Assembly (NCBI GenBank): GCA_964634795.1
Contig: CAZWLL010000005.1
Coordinates: 1 to 63,316, forward strand
DNA: 63,316 nt
Reading direction: 5' to 3'
Source of the DNA: UMGS1696 sp964634795
GTDB lineage: Bacteria > Bacillota > Clostridia > Oscillospirales > CAG-272
Shown: positions 53,101 to 62,528 of the stretch, one piece after another
How positions within the stretch are numbered: position 1 is the first letter of the stretch
How the letters are laid out: every line of letters starts with the position of its first letter
Translations under genes and position numbers: made by a program
The notes under the pieces: generated by a model
What the model was told of the DNA's origin: nothing
The model's database searches: none
The model's input: the letters and a program-made list of their open reading frames with translations, nothing else

Positions 53101-53426
53101 ATTCGTAACTCCTTGATATTGAAAATTTTTAATGTAAACCGAAGATATGACGTTTTCGTGAACCGCCATACTCCACATCAGCTTACCATACAGTAATATT
53201 ATATCATATAAATCAATCAAGTCAACTACCGCGATAAAATAATTTTGAGATGTGAATAAATTATTTTATGCTGTATTTTAGATTATAAAAGCACAATTAA
53301 CATAAGAATCGAAAAATATTCTTGTAATTTCGGTCGTGGCATGTTAAAATATAAATTGGATTTATTTGCTTAAATGATCTTTATAAATTATTATGTTCTA
53401 TATAAATATATCCGGAAGGAAATGAA
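53101..53426. other. Intergenic region, 326 bp, between divergent genes
   Basis: Left part is the leader and promoter of the minus-strand oxidoreductase. The right part is AT-rich and must hold the ftsK promoter; a TTGTAA...TTAAAA pair near 53320-53350 is a weak candidate. No gene is seen. Confidence 0.6.
53198..53225 (-). promoter_or_regulatory. Promoter of the 51.9-kb oxidoreductase gene
   Basis: Minus strand TTGACT (53220-53225), 16-nt spacer, TATAAT (53198-53203). Confidence 0.75.
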
Positions 53427-56400
53427 ATGGCTCAGACAAAAAAGAATACAGGCAGTTCACGTTCTTCTGCCGGTAAAAATACAGCTGCAAAGAAACAAAC
53501 TAAAGCAGCTTCGACTAAAAAAACACAAAATAATGAAAAAACCGAAACCAACGATTTATTATCGCAGGCTGCTCCGTATATTTTGGCAATTGCGGCAATA
53601 CTGTTTTCGGTGTGCATAATTCTCGGAGAGGGTAAGGTAGGCGGAGGTATTAAAAATTTCTTTACGGGATTGTTTTCGGGTGCCGCCTATGCTTTTCCGC
53701 TTTTTATGCTTTTACGAGCATTTTTATGGAAACGCGATGTTGCACAGGGACTCAACTACAGCCGCAATACATGTACGCTTATCGTATTTCTTTGCCTGAC
53801 AATGTTTCTTCATATAGTCGGAAACGGTGCGAATGAGTTTGATGTTAAGCTGCAGTACGCGAACGGAATGAACCTTGTCGGCGGAGGCGCTGTAGGAGGC
53901 ATTTTAGGTGAACTGCTGTACAGAGGATTCGGTAAGGTTTGCTCGATAATAATACTTACCGCGGCTATTCTTATTCTTTCACTTTATATTGCGGGACTTA
54001 CACCTAAGGGCATATACATATGGATAGCTTACCATATAAAGTATGCGGGAGAAAAACGTGCGGAAAGAGCGGAAATACGCAGGAATGCTCCGCCTACCAA
54101 GCAAGCGGTAAAAGAAGAAGAATATCTTAAATATTTGAGAGAAAAAAAGCTTAAAGAAAAGAAACTGAAGGAGAAAGAGAGGGTAAGTACCGCTGAAATA
54201 CCTGCGGAGTCGAACAGCGGCAGAACCGTGAAAAAGTCTGTACAGCCTGCGACGGTATACAAGGTTACAAGACGCCGTCTTACCGAAATGGACATTCCGG
54301 TTGATGACATAACCCCTCCCGAGGTACAGAAGGAAAGAGAAATCGAAGGCTTTGAAGATACCGGTGATACACCGACAGAAAATATCGAAGATAATGACAC
54401 AGAGGATATAAGCTCAGGTGTAGTCGATGAGAAAATATTCGATGAGGTAATGCGCCGTACTAAAGAAAGGATAGAAAAGGGAAAACGTACGGATGTAATC
54501 AAGGATACGGATGATACCGAAAACACAACCGATGCATTCGAAGAACCGTTGCTGTCGGAAGAAAGCAATGAATATACGACCGAATCCGTTTATGAAAACG
54601 AAACTTCCGCAGCAGACGATTTTGAAGAAAACGAAGACAGCGCGGAAACAAGCATAGAAGCGGGAGACGTACTTGATGCCGTGGAAATAGCCGCAATGAA
54701 TCTTCACGACAGTCAGCATAAAGATGAATACGAAACGGATACGGTAAAGCTTGCAATGGCAGCATCTACCGATGTATCGGACGATGCATCAGCCGATGAA
54801 AATAAATCGTCTGACGAATCCGAAAACAGTGACGGACTCGACATGTCGCAGATATTCGCGGGCAACGGCGAGGATTTAATAAACAGAGTGTCAGAAGCGC
54901 ATCTCAAGGACAGTGCCGCAAAGCTTGAATCCGCAAATCAAAATATTTCTCATAATAATGCAATAACCGTAAGGGAAAATGCTGTGTATAAGCGTCCTCC
55001 TATAGATTTGCTTACCATGGGTGACGATTTAAACGGTCAGGATAACATAAAGGACGAACTGCAGGAGAACGCAGTTAAGCTGGTAGAGACATTGCGTTCA
55101 TTCAACGTAAAGGTTAAAATCGAGAATATTTCCAGAGGACCTACGATAACACGATATGAGCTTTGTCCCGAACCCGGCACAAAAGTAAGCTCTATACGAA
55201 ATTTGGTAGATGATATCGCACTGAATCTTGCCACAACAGGTGTGCGTATAGAAGCTCCTATTCCCGGTAAGAGCGCGGTAGGAATCGAGGTGCCGAATAA
55301 AAAGCAAACGACGGTACATCTCAGAACGCTGATCCAGTCCCCCGATTTCGAAAAAGCTAAGAGCCCGCTTACGGTATGCTTGGGTGAGGATGTCGCAGGT
55401 GACCCCGTGTATTTTGATATCGCAAAAATGCCGCACCTGCTTATCGCGGGTACCACAGGTTCTGGTAAATCTGTGTGTATAAACTCGATTATTATGAGTC
55501 TTCTTTACAAAGCAGATCCGTCTGAGGTCAAGCTTATGCTTGTCGACCCCAAAAAGGTCGAGCTCAGCATATACAAGGGTATACCGCATTTGCTTGTACC
55601 CGTAATCAGCGAGACCAAAAAAGCCGCGGGAGCTCTTTCGTGGGCTGTAGGAGAGATGGAACGCCGTTACGGACAACTTGAGGATCTCGGCGTGCGTGAT
55701 ATAAATGCTTACAACAATGTAATAAAGGATAATCCGAATTACGAGCACATGGGCAGAATCGTTATTATTATCGATGAGCTTGCGGATTTTATGATGTCGG
55801 CTCCCGATGCGGTCGAGGATTCCATATGCCGTATCGCGCAGAAAGCCAGAGCGGCGGGAATGCATTTGATTATCGGTACGCAAAGACCGTCTACAAATGT
55901 AATAACAGGCTTAATTAAAGCCAATATTCCGTCCAGAATCGCGTTTACCGTAACAAACAATATCGATTCGAGAGTAATTCTCGATAAAAGCGGTGCCGAA
56001 AACCTGATAGGCAGAGGAGATATGCTGTTCAGCCCTGTCGGAGCACTTAAGCTGAAGAGAGTACAGGGTGCGTATGTTTCCGAAGATGAGGTAGAGAGTG
56101 TTGTCTCGTATATTAAAGAGAACAATTCGGAGTGTGATACATATTCCGAATCTATCGCAAACCAGATAGAGCGTGAAGCGCAGAAATGCGACAGCTCAAA
56201 CGGTAAGAAAGGCTCAGCATCAGATGCGGATGAATACGATGATGAAGAAGATCCGATGTTTAACGCCGTGGTTGAGCTTGCCGTTAATACAGGTAAAATA
56301 TCTACATCGCTTGTTCAAAGGAAGCTGTCTCTCGGCTACGGAAGAGCGGCAAAAATCATAGACCGAATGGAAAGCCTCGGAATTGTAAGTGCTCCGAACG

Positions 56401-56474
56401 GTCAGAAGCCGCGTGAAGTGCTTATGACCAAGCAGGAATATATGGAAAGACGTCTAAACAACGATATTGATTAG
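53427..56474 (+). CDS. ftsK: DNA translocase FtsK/SpoIIIE
   Basis: 1015-aa septal DNA pump. A Lys/Thr/Ala-rich cytoplasmic start (about 1-40) leads to four membrane helices (about 46-200). A long acidic linker (about 290-500, rich in DTE) follows. The motor has LLIAGTTGSGKSVC (Walker A, about 672-683), LMLVDPKKVELS and the IIIDELADFM Walker B. The C-terminal gamma winged helix is at about 940-1005 (KISTSLVQRKLSLGYGRAAKI). Moves chromosomes through the closing septum or into the forespore. GGAAGGAA precedes the ATG. tmk follows after 15 nt. Confidence 0.95.
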   Translation: MAQTKKNTGSSRSSAGKNTAAKKQTKAASTKKTQNNEKTETNDLLSQAAPYILAIAAILFSVCIILGEGKVGGGIKNFFTGLFSGAAYAFPLFMLLRAFLWKRDVAQGLNYSRNTCTLIVFLCLTMFLHIVGNGANEFDVKLQYANGMNLVGGGAVGGILGELLYRGFGKVCSIIILTAAILILSLYIAGLTPKGIYIWIAYHIKYAGEKRAERAEIRRNAPPTKQAVKEEEYLKYLREKKLKEKKLKEKERVSTAEIPAESNSGRTVKKSVQPATVYKVTRRRLTEMDIPVDDITPPEVQKEREIEGFEDTGDTPTENIEDNDTEDISSGVVDEKIFDEVMRRTKERIEKGKRTDVIKDTDDTENTTDAFEEPLLSEESNEYTTESVYENETSAADDFEENEDSAETSIEAGDVLDAVEIAAMNLHDSQHKDEYETDTVKLAMAASTDVSDDASADENKSSDESENSDGLDMSQIFAGNGEDLINRVSEAHLKDSAAKLESANQNISHNNAITVRENAVYKRPPIDLLTMGDDLNGQDNIKDELQENAVKLVETLRSFNVKVKIENISRGPTITRYELCPEPGTKVSSIRNLVDDIALNLATTGVRIEAPIPGKSAVGIEVPNKKQTTVHLRTLIQSPDFEKAKSPLTVCLGEDVAGDPVYFDIAKMPHLLIAGTTGSGKSVCINSIIMSLLYKADPSEVKLMLVDPKKVELSIYKGIPHLLVPVISETKKAAGALSWAVGEMERRYGQLEDLGVRDINAYNNVIKDNPNYEHMGRIVIIIDELADFMMSAPDAVEDSICRIAQKARAAGMHLIIGTQRPSTNVITGLIKANIPSRIAFTVTNNIDSRVILDKSGAENLIGRGDMLFSPVGALKLKRVQGAYVSEDEVESVVSYIKENNSECDTYSESIANQIEREAQKCDSSNGKKGSASDADEYDDEEDPMFNAVVELAVNTGKISTSLVQRKLSLGYGRAAKIIDRMESLGIVSAPNGQKPREVLMTKQEYMERRLNNDID

Positions 56475-56489
56475 TTCAAAGGGATTAAA

Positions 56490-57191
56490 ATGGGAACACT
56501 GATAGTAATTGAAGGACTTGACGGCTCAGGCAAAGGAACACAGACAAAGCTTCTTAAAGAACATTTCGAAAAACAGAATAAAAAGGTATGTGTGATTGAA
56601 TTTCCGGATTATTCATCGGAAGGTTGTACACTTGTAAAAATGTACCTTGACGGTAAGCTCGGAGAAAATCCGAATGACACCAACGCATACGCCGCATCAA
56701 TGTTTTTTGCCGCCGACAGATATGTCAGCTTCATGACATCATGGAAAAAAGACTATAATGACGATGATACGATTATTATCGCAAACAGGTATACAACGGC
56801 GAACGCATATCATCAGCTATCGAAAATGCCGCGTGAGGATTGGGACTCGTTTCTTGATTGGCTGTGGGATTTTGAGTTTGTCAAGTTAGGTCTTCCGAAA
56901 CCGGATATGGTTTTGCTTCTTGATATGCCCGAATCGGTGTCTTCAGAGCTTGTGAAAAAACGCAGCAGTGAAACAGGACAAAAGCTTGACATACATGAAA
57001 CACATAAGGACTACCTGCAAAGGTGCCGTGTTGCCGCAGCATATGTTGCCGAAAAATGCGGATGGAATGTAATAGAATGTGCGGCTGAAAATGCAGTCAA
57101 ACCGTATTCGATTGATATAATCGCAAAGAAAACAGCGGATGCGGCGGATAAATTCCTTGCGGGACGATTTACGAACAGATACACCGAATAA
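56490..57191 (+). CDS. tmk: Thymidylate kinase-like nucleoside monophosphate kinase
   Basis: 233 aa. P-loop GLDGSGKGTQTKLL at the N-terminus, DRYVSFMTSW and the lid region KRSSETGQKLDIHE. It resembles the longer dTMP kinase group (with KGT instead of the usual KTT/KST in the P-loop), which in clostridia often occurs beside a second, standard tmk. Substrate most likely dTMP. It begins with AAGGG site 15 nt after ftsK. Confidence 0.88.
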   Translation: MGTLIVIEGLDGSGKGTQTKLLKEHFEKQNKKVCVIEFPDYSSEGCTLVKMYLDGKLGENPNDTNAYAASMFFAADRYVSFMTSWKKDYNDDDTIIIANRYTTANAYHQLSKMPREDWDSFLDWLWDFEFVKLGLPKPDMVLLLDMPESVSSELVKKRSSETGQKLDIHETHKDYLQRCRVAAAYVAEKCGWNVIECAAENAVKPYSIDIIAKKTADAADKFLAGRFTNRYTE

Positions 57192-57304
57192 ATAATAAAA
57201 TCAAGCAATTCACAGAACCGCGGAGTACATTTTCTTCGGAAGCCGATGAAATGTTTACCGAAAAGATTGTTTTTGTGTAAAAAATAACGCTTAATGTTTA
57301 TGAA

Positions 57305-57339
57305 TTGTTAACCGCTTTTTCGCTTTATAATGCTATAAT
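57305..57339 (+). promoter_or_regulatory. Candidate promoter of the DJ-1 / MTHFS operon
   Basis: Two TATAAT hexamers (57326-57331 and 57334-57339) lie downstream of TTGTTA (57305-57310); spacing is 15 or 23 nt, neither ideal. Confidence 0.4.
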
Positions 57340-57377
57340 GTATATTATCATTAATATGATACCCATGGAGGTAAATT

Positions 57378-57926
57378 ATGATTACAGTTTTTTTGGCGGA
57401 TGGTTTCGAGGAAATCGAAGCATTGACGCCTGTTGATATTCTGAGAAGAGCAGGATGCGACGTAAAGTGCGTATCTATTAATAAAACAAAATCGGTAACG
57501 GGTGCTCACGGTATTACGGTAAATGCCGATATGACAGCGGATGAGGCAGAAAAACTGTCGCTTTCGCCTGAAATGGTTATTTTACCTGGCGGAATGCCGG
57601 GAGCGACTAATCTCGATAAAAACAAAACGGTAGATAACTTCATAAACCGTGCCGCTGAAAACGGTGCGTATCTCGCCGCCATCTGCGCCGCACCGATGAT
57701 TCTCGGAAAAAGAGGATTATTGAAGGGCAAAAGAGCAACCTGTTACCCGGGATTTGAAAAATATCTTGAAGGAGCCGACATCACCGGAGGCAGAGTGGAA
57801 AGTGACGGACATGTTGTTACCGCATGCGGAATGGGCGCGGCATTGGAATTCGCACTTGAGCTTTGCAGACTTATAAAAGGAGAAGACACGGCGAACAAGC
57901 TCAGTGTCGGTGTACTTGCAAAATGA
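57378..57926 (+). CDS. DJ-1/PfpI family protein (YajL-like)
   Basis: 182 aa, standard length. Starts FLADGFEEIEALTPVDILRRAG, with the conserved Glu in the GFEEIE motif; the reactive Cys lies in AAICAAPMIL (about 100) within the nucleophile elbow. Members are reported as glyoxalases, deglycases or chaperones; the exact activity is debated. Downstream MTHFS overlaps by 4 nt (ATGA), so both are one unit. GGAGG precedes the ATG. Confidence 0.93.
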   Translation: MITVFLADGFEEIEALTPVDILRRAGCDVKCVSINKTKSVTGAHGITVNADMTADEAEKLSLSPEMVILPGGMPGATNLDKNKTVDNFINRAAENGAYLAAICAAPMILGKRGLLKGKRATCYPGFEKYLEGADITGGRVESDGHVVTACGMGAALEFALELCRLIKGEDTANKLSVGVLAK

Positions 57927-58531
57927 TTAAAAAACAAAAAGACGATATAAGAGAAGAATACAAAGCACTGAGGCGCGCTATGCCGCAGGAGGAAAAATTC
58001 GCACGTGACAATGCCATATGTCAGGCTGTTGAAAACCTTGTCAGCTTCAGATATGCCGAATATGTGCTTCTCTATGCAGCTCAAGCCGACGAAATAGATG
58101 TATCAATGATTGCGGAATCCGCTCTTAAAAAAGGTAAAAAAATCTGTTTCCCGCGCTGTGATAAGAAAACACATACAATGAAATATCACATTGTGTCATC
58201 ACTCGATGAGCTTAAACCGGATTCATACGGTATTTCGGAACCGTCTGAGGATGCACCGATATATGACGTGAAAAACGAGACTGCAGGTGCGGTATGTTTT
58301 GTCCCCGGACTTGTTTACGATAAGGCAGGCTATCGCCTCGGTTACGGAAAAGGCTTTTATGACAGATATCTTTCGGAGTTTTCGGGATGCACAATAGGCG
58401 TGGTTTATTCCGATTATATACTTCCCGAGGTTCCGAGAGGAAGATATGATGTCTCGGTTGATATTTTGCTTACCGAAAAAGGTGTTCGTGTCACAAAAGA
58501 CGCAAAAAAGACACGCTCCGGAAAGGTTTAA
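57923..58531 (+). CDS. 5-formyltetrahydrofolate cyclo-ligase (MTHFS)
   Basis: 202 aa. The start at 57923 (MIKKQKDDIREEYKALRRAM) overlaps the DJ-1 gene stop; the longer frame is rejected. ATP-binding KICFPRCDKKTHTM and the GYRLGYGKGFYDRYL loop near residue 150 are the family hallmarks. It converts 5-formyl-THF to methenyl-THF, recycling folate for purine and formyl-Met-tRNA synthesis. The next gene starts 4 nt later. Confidence 0.93.
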   Translation: MIKKQKDDIREEYKALRRAMPQEEKFARDNAICQAVENLVSFRYAEYVLLYAAQADEIDVSMIAESALKKGKKICFPRCDKKTHTMKYHIVSSLDELKPDSYGISEPSEDAPIYDVKNETAGAVCFVPGLVYDKAGYRLGYGKGFYDRYLSEFSGCTIGVVYSDYILPEVPRGRYDVSVDILLTEKGVRVTKDAKKTRSGKV

Positions 58532-58534
58532 CTT

Positions 58535-59485
58535 TTGAATTCCGACACTACAAACCGAAAAAACATGCAGAGTGAATATAATGCTGCCATGTTTACGCCG
58601 TTTTTGGTGATAACTGTCTATGCCTTGATATTATCCTCCCGCTTTTTGTCGGAGGAAGCTCTCGGAATGAATGATAATCCGTACCTTGCGGTATTGATTA
58701 TACAAATACTTACATATGCGCTCCCCGCTTTGTTTTATACACGGCTTCGGGGCAAAAAATTCGATATGCGGACGAGAATGCGTCCTTTTGCACCCGCATC
58801 GATTTTATATGTTTTTCATACGACAGTTTTCCTTTTGTGCGGTGTAACTCTTTTGAGTATTGCCATGTACATGGCATTCCCCGAGGAGTTTACCAACAGC
58901 TCCGCTCAATCATATGCTTCATTTGCGATGAACGGAAGATTTTTCGATGTAGTATACCTTATAATCGCCTTTGCGATTTTGCCCGCAATAACCGAGGAAT
59001 ATCTTTTTCGCGGAATAATCGCCGCTGAATATGAAAGGTACGGTGTCGGTATCGCGGTTGTTATAAATTCCGTTACCTTTGCGATGTCGCATTTTTCTCT
59101 CGAGAGGTTTCCCGTATATTTGTTTTCAGGCTTAGTCCTTACAATGTGCATGTATACCGCGAGATCTGTTTGGGCATCTGCCGCGGCGCATGCGATAAAT
59201 AATGCATTTGTACTGCTGTCGGAAAAATTTGTACTTCACATTGCGGATAAACAAAATGTAAGCTTCGTTTTATTTATTATTATTATCGGAGCAGCGGCAA
59301 TTGTTTCGGCAATGCTTATGTGCTATGAAGCTCAATCGTTATATAAATCATATGCCGAGGATAATTTGCAGTCAGACTATCTTCCTAAAAAGAAAAGCAG
59401 TATTTTCAGAAACATTGCGGAGTCATTCTTTACTCCGACATTTCTGATTGCAGTCATTATTTTTATTGTCGCATCGATGACATGA
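58535..59485 (+). CDS. CPBP family intramembrane metalloprotease (Abi-like)
   Basis: 316 aa with about eight membrane helices. The motifs EEYLFRGII (paired Glu and Arg), the HFSLERF His and the HAINNAFV His-Asn are those of CAAX protease/bacteriocin-processing (CPBP) enzymes. Substrate unknown; some members give bacteriocin immunity, others process prenylated or exported peptides. Start TTG at 58535 follows GGAAAGG; an ATG at 58565 (MQSEY) is an alternative. It lies 4 nt after MTHFS and 18 nt before mltG. Confidence 0.9.
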   Translation: MNSDTTNRKNMQSEYNAAMFTPFLVITVYALILSSRFLSEEALGMNDNPYLAVLIIQILTYALPALFYTRLRGKKFDMRTRMRPFAPASILYVFHTTVFLLCGVTLLSIAMYMAFPEEFTNSSAQSYASFAMNGRFFDVVYLIIAFAILPAITEEYLFRGIIAAEYERYGVGIAVVINSVTFAMSHFSLERFPVYLFSGLVLTMCMYTARSVWASAAAHAINNAFVLLSEKFVLHIADKQNVSFVLFIIIIGAAAIVSAMLMCYEAQSLYKSYAEDNLQSDYLPKKKSSIFRNIAESFFTPTFLIAVIIFIVASMT

Positions 59486-59503
59486 CAGAACCCGTGAAAT
59501 GAG

Positions 59504-61234
59504 GTGATACCTACGGATTTAAATAACAGTAACGAAAATCTCGGAGAAACACGGACGTTCAACGTTCAGAAGCACTCTGCCGATGGTATGAAGAACGTGA
59601 TTAATTCGAATAATGAGTCCGCTCTTTCCGAAAAAAACAGAACTAATAATTCTGTCGGAAAAACAGCTTCCGTCGGCAACGCCGGCGGTATGTCTGTTCA
59701 GAGCAGACAGCAGATACAGCATAGATCGGAGCAGAACGGTGAAAGAGCAGTAAATCGTCAATCGGTACAGCACAGAGTACGCACAGAGACAGGCAGCGCA
59801 CATGGAAACGCAAGCGAAAGAATTCGTCAGACAGCATCTCAGTCATCGGCCGCCGCATCACAAACTGCTCGACAAAGGCAAAACAATCTTCCTGCGCAAA
59901 GGCAGCAGCAGGCAGTGAGGAGCACATCCAATGTGCATACCGGTAATTCGACAGCTGTAAATCGTTCCGCCGAGAAAACCTCGGCATTAAAATCGGCTGA
60001 TGCATCGGTTTCGGCTAATACAGCACAGAGAAATGTCTCGAGCAGTCTATCTAAAACCGTAAATATTTCGGTTAACAATAATGTTAAGCAGAATAAATCC
60101 GAAAAGAAACGGAAGAGCAGTGACGAGGGCGGAAATACAGTTATAAGTATAGTAAAGGCTATTGTCTATATCATATTCGTTATAACGATTTCCGTGTTCC
60201 TTGCAATCGGTATTATTCAGGTCGGAAACGATATTTTCGCGTTTGTAAAATCCGATGAATCCGTAGAGGTTACCATACCCGAATACGCGACACTTGATCA
60301 GGTATCGCAAATACTGTATGAAAACGATATAATCAAGTATCCCGAAATATTCAAGCTTTTCGCCGTATACAAAAAAGATGACGGAGAATTTCTCGCGGGT
60401 ACTTATACGGTAAACGGTATGATGAATTATGAGACGCTTCTCGCGGAATTCAAGGAGAAGGTTGTTTATTCTACCATTGACGTTACCATTCCCGAAGGTT
60501 ATACTACCGACGAGATTATAGATTTGTTTGTAAATCAATATGGCATAGGTACAAAAGAAGGATTTATCGATGTAATTCAGAACTATGATTTTGATTATTG
60601 GTTTATAGACGAGCTTGAAGAAAGCGGACGTCTTGAAAACAGAATTTACCGTCTTGACGGTTATCTGTTCCCCGATACATATCAGTTCTATTCATCGACA
60701 AGCGAGGTCACGGTTATAAGTAAGATGCTTAAGAGATTTTCTCAGATATTTACTAAGGAATATCGCAATCAGTGTGCCGAGTTCGGTTATTCGGTTGACG
60801 AAATGATTACCTTGGCATCTATGATTGAAAAGGAAGCAGCATCTCCGTCCGAATTCTTCCTTGTTTCCTCGGTTTTCCACAACAGACTGAACAATAAATG
60901 GAATTTCCCGAAGCTTGAAAGTGACGCTACGGTTCTCTATGTCTTAAGACACGAATCGGGTGAAAAACTAACCTTGACGGCAAGCGACCTTCAATATGAT
61001 ACTCCGTATAATACATATTTATACGAGGGGCTGCCGCCGGGACCTATAGCAAATCCGTCGGCAAGTGCGATGCTGGCTGCTTTATCCCCGCAGACTACGA
61101 ATTATTATTACTTTGTAGCAAACAAGGGCACCACATACTTCTCCGAAACCAAAGCACAGCATGACGCATATATAGAAGAGTTTAAAAACGAAACAACTGA
61201 ACAGCAGACTACAGGTGATGTACCGCAGAATTAA
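59504..61234 (+). CDS. mltG: Endolytic murein transglycosylase MltG with long disordered N-tail
   Basis: About 576 aa. The first about 205 residues are polar, Ser/Gln/Asn/Arg-rich and cytoplasmic. One helix (about 212-240) precedes the LysM-like and YceG catalytic domains. The catalytic Glu lies in ASMIEKEAASPSEFFL (about 441), followed by VFHNRL and YNTYLYEGLPPGPIANPS. It cuts growing glycan strands in the membrane-proximal wall. Start is uncertain: GTG at 59504 overlaps the GAGGTGAT ribosome site, so a non-ATG codon a few bases later may be used; the first ATG is only at about residue 27. Confidence 0.9.
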   Translation: MIPTDLNNSNENLGETRTFNVQKHSADGMKNVINSNNESALSEKNRTNNSVGKTASVGNAGGMSVQSRQQIQHRSEQNGERAVNRQSVQHRVRTETGSAHGNASERIRQTASQSSAAASQTARQRQNNLPAQRQQQAVRSTSNVHTGNSTAVNRSAEKTSALKSADASVSANTAQRNVSSSLSKTVNISVNNNVKQNKSEKKRKSSDEGGNTVISIVKAIVYIIFVITISVFLAIGIIQVGNDIFAFVKSDESVEVTIPEYATLDQVSQILYENDIIKYPEIFKLFAVYKKDDGEFLAGTYTVNGMMNYETLLAEFKEKVVYSTIDVTIPEGYTTDEIIDLFVNQYGIGTKEGFIDVIQNYDFDYWFIDELEESGRLENRIYRLDGYLFPDTYQFYSSTSEVTVISKMLKRFSQIFTKEYRNQCAEFGYSVDEMITLASMIEKEAASPSEFFLVSSVFHNRLNNKWNFPKLESDATVLYVLRHESGEKLTLTASDLQYDTPYNTYLYEGLPPGPIANPSASAMLAALSPQTTNYYYFVANKGTTYFSETKAQHDAYIEEFKNETTEQQTTGDVPQN

Positions 61235-61269
61235 GGACAATCCGCTTCATTCGGTGCGTTCTGAAAACC

Positions 61270-61303
61270 AAAGAGAAGAGTGCGCCGAAACATTCTTCTC
61301 TTT
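61270..61303 (+). terminator. Hairpin after mltG
   Basis: AAAGAGAAGAGTG pairs with CATTCTTCTCTTT (one G-T) around an 8-nt loop; only a short T-run follows. Confidence 0.65.
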
Positions 61304-61372
61304 AGTTGCGTTTATACACAAACGGCTTCAATGCCGCAGTCAATAATTATCGGTACGAAAGGATGTAAATCA

Positions 61373-62221
61373 ATGTTTATTATCGGATGCCATCTTTCAA
61401 CAGAGGGCGGTTATTTGGATATGGGCAGGCGAATGGCTTCAGTGGGAGGAAATACATTCCAGTTTTTTACGAAGAATCCGAAAGGCGGCAAGGTGAATAA
61501 ACCGGCTGACCCGAATGATGTCGCCGCACTGAGAAAGTTTATTGCCGACAACGGATATTCAATGCCTCTGGCACATGCTCCGTATACATACAATCCGTGC
61601 TCAGCCGATGAGAGTGTCAGAAAATACTCACTTGATTCAATGCGGGGTGAGCTTGAATTTCTCGAGAGCCTGCCCGGTGCAATGTATAATTTTCATCCCG
61701 GATGTCATGTTAAGCAGGGTGTTGATGTGGGCGTTGAGTACATTGCATCCATGCTTTCTGAGGTAGTATGGAGCGGAATGAAAACAACCGTATTGCTCGA
61801 AACTATGGCGGGAAAGGGTACGGAAATCGGTCGCTCGTTCGACGAGCTTGCCATGATAATAGATAAGGTTCCGTCACCGCTTGCCGATAATATCGGAGTT
61901 TGCTTTGATACATGCCATGTTAATGACGCAGGATATGACTTAACCGATCTTGATTCTCTTCTTGATGAATTCGATCGTGTGATAGGATTAAATCGACTGC
62001 ATGCGGTACATCTTAATGATTCCATGAACGAACGCGGCTCACATAAGGATCGTCATGCGAAAATCGGAGAGGGAACGATAGGAATCGATACAATAACCGA
62101 AATCATCAATCACCCAAAGCTTGCAGGTCTTCCTTTCTATCTTGAGACTCCGAACGATTTAGAAGGATACGCAAAGGAGATAAAGCTGCTCAAAGAGGTT
62201 CGTAAGGAGTGCGGAGAATAA
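61373..62221 (+). CDS. nfo: Deoxyribonuclease IV (endonuclease IV)
   Basis: 282-aa zinc AP endonuclease for base-excision repair. The start at 61373 (MFIIGCHLSTEGGYLDMGRR) follows GAAAGGA; an earlier in-frame start would add 31 residues lacking homology. TIM-barrel metal ligands are visible in NFHPGCHV, VLLETMAGKG, CFDTCHVNDAGYD and HLNDSMNERGSHKDRHAKIGEG. Length fits the family. It overlaps nothing but ends one base before the gatC start region. Confidence 0.95.
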   Translation: MFIIGCHLSTEGGYLDMGRRMASVGGNTFQFFTKNPKGGKVNKPADPNDVAALRKFIADNGYSMPLAHAPYTYNPCSADESVRKYSLDSMRGELEFLESLPGAMYNFHPGCHVKQGVDVGVEYIASMLSEVVWSGMKTTVLLETMAGKGTEIGRSFDELAMIIDKVPSPLADNIGVCFDTCHVNDAGYDLTDLDSLLDEFDRVIGLNRLHAVHLNDSMNERGSHKDRHAKIGEGTIGIDTITEIINHPKLAGLPFYLETPNDLEGYAKEIKLLKEVRKECGE

Positions 62222-62222
62222 T

Positions 62223-62507
62223 ATGGATGAGACGAAAAAAGAATGCGATATCTTTTCACATCTCGCCGAAACCATGATGCTTCAATCGGAAGACGGCGAA
62301 AAAATGAGTGAGGATATCATAAAAATAAGAGAAACAATAAAAGCGATTTCACCCACCGAAGGCAAGGAGACTTTCGGCCCCGAGATGCTTACCGCTGAAA
62401 CTGCCGATGAATTAAGAAACGATGACGGACACAGCGGAAATTCAGAGCTGCTTAAAGATGCCGCGGGGTATTCGAAGCCGTACAATAAGGTGCCTCGTGT
62501 AGTTTGA
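62223..62507 (+). CDS. gatC: Asp-tRNA(Asn)/Glu-tRNA(Gln) amidotransferase subunit C
   Basis: 94 aa. The helical N-terminus and the belt motif LRNDDGHSGNSELLKDAAGY followed by YNKVPRVV match the GatC pattern L-R-x-D-x-x, L-L-x-x-A-P, F-x-V-P-x-V. Its opening is longer than usual and poorly conserved. GatC wraps GatA and GatB to hold the complex that amidates mischarged Glu-tRNA(Gln) or Asp-tRNA(Asn). gatA follows 21 nt downstream, confirming the call. Confidence 0.88.
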   Translation: MDETKKECDIFSHLAETMMLQSEDGEKMSEDIIKIRETIKAISPTEGKETFGPEMLTAETADELRNDDGHSGNSELLKDAAGYSKPYNKVPRVV

Positions 62508-62528
62508 TAAGATTTGGAATTAACGAAA

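Noticed and set aside
58535..59485. Bacteriocin immunity system
   Set aside because: CPBP proteases sometimes serve immunity, but no bacteriocin precursor or exporter is nearby.
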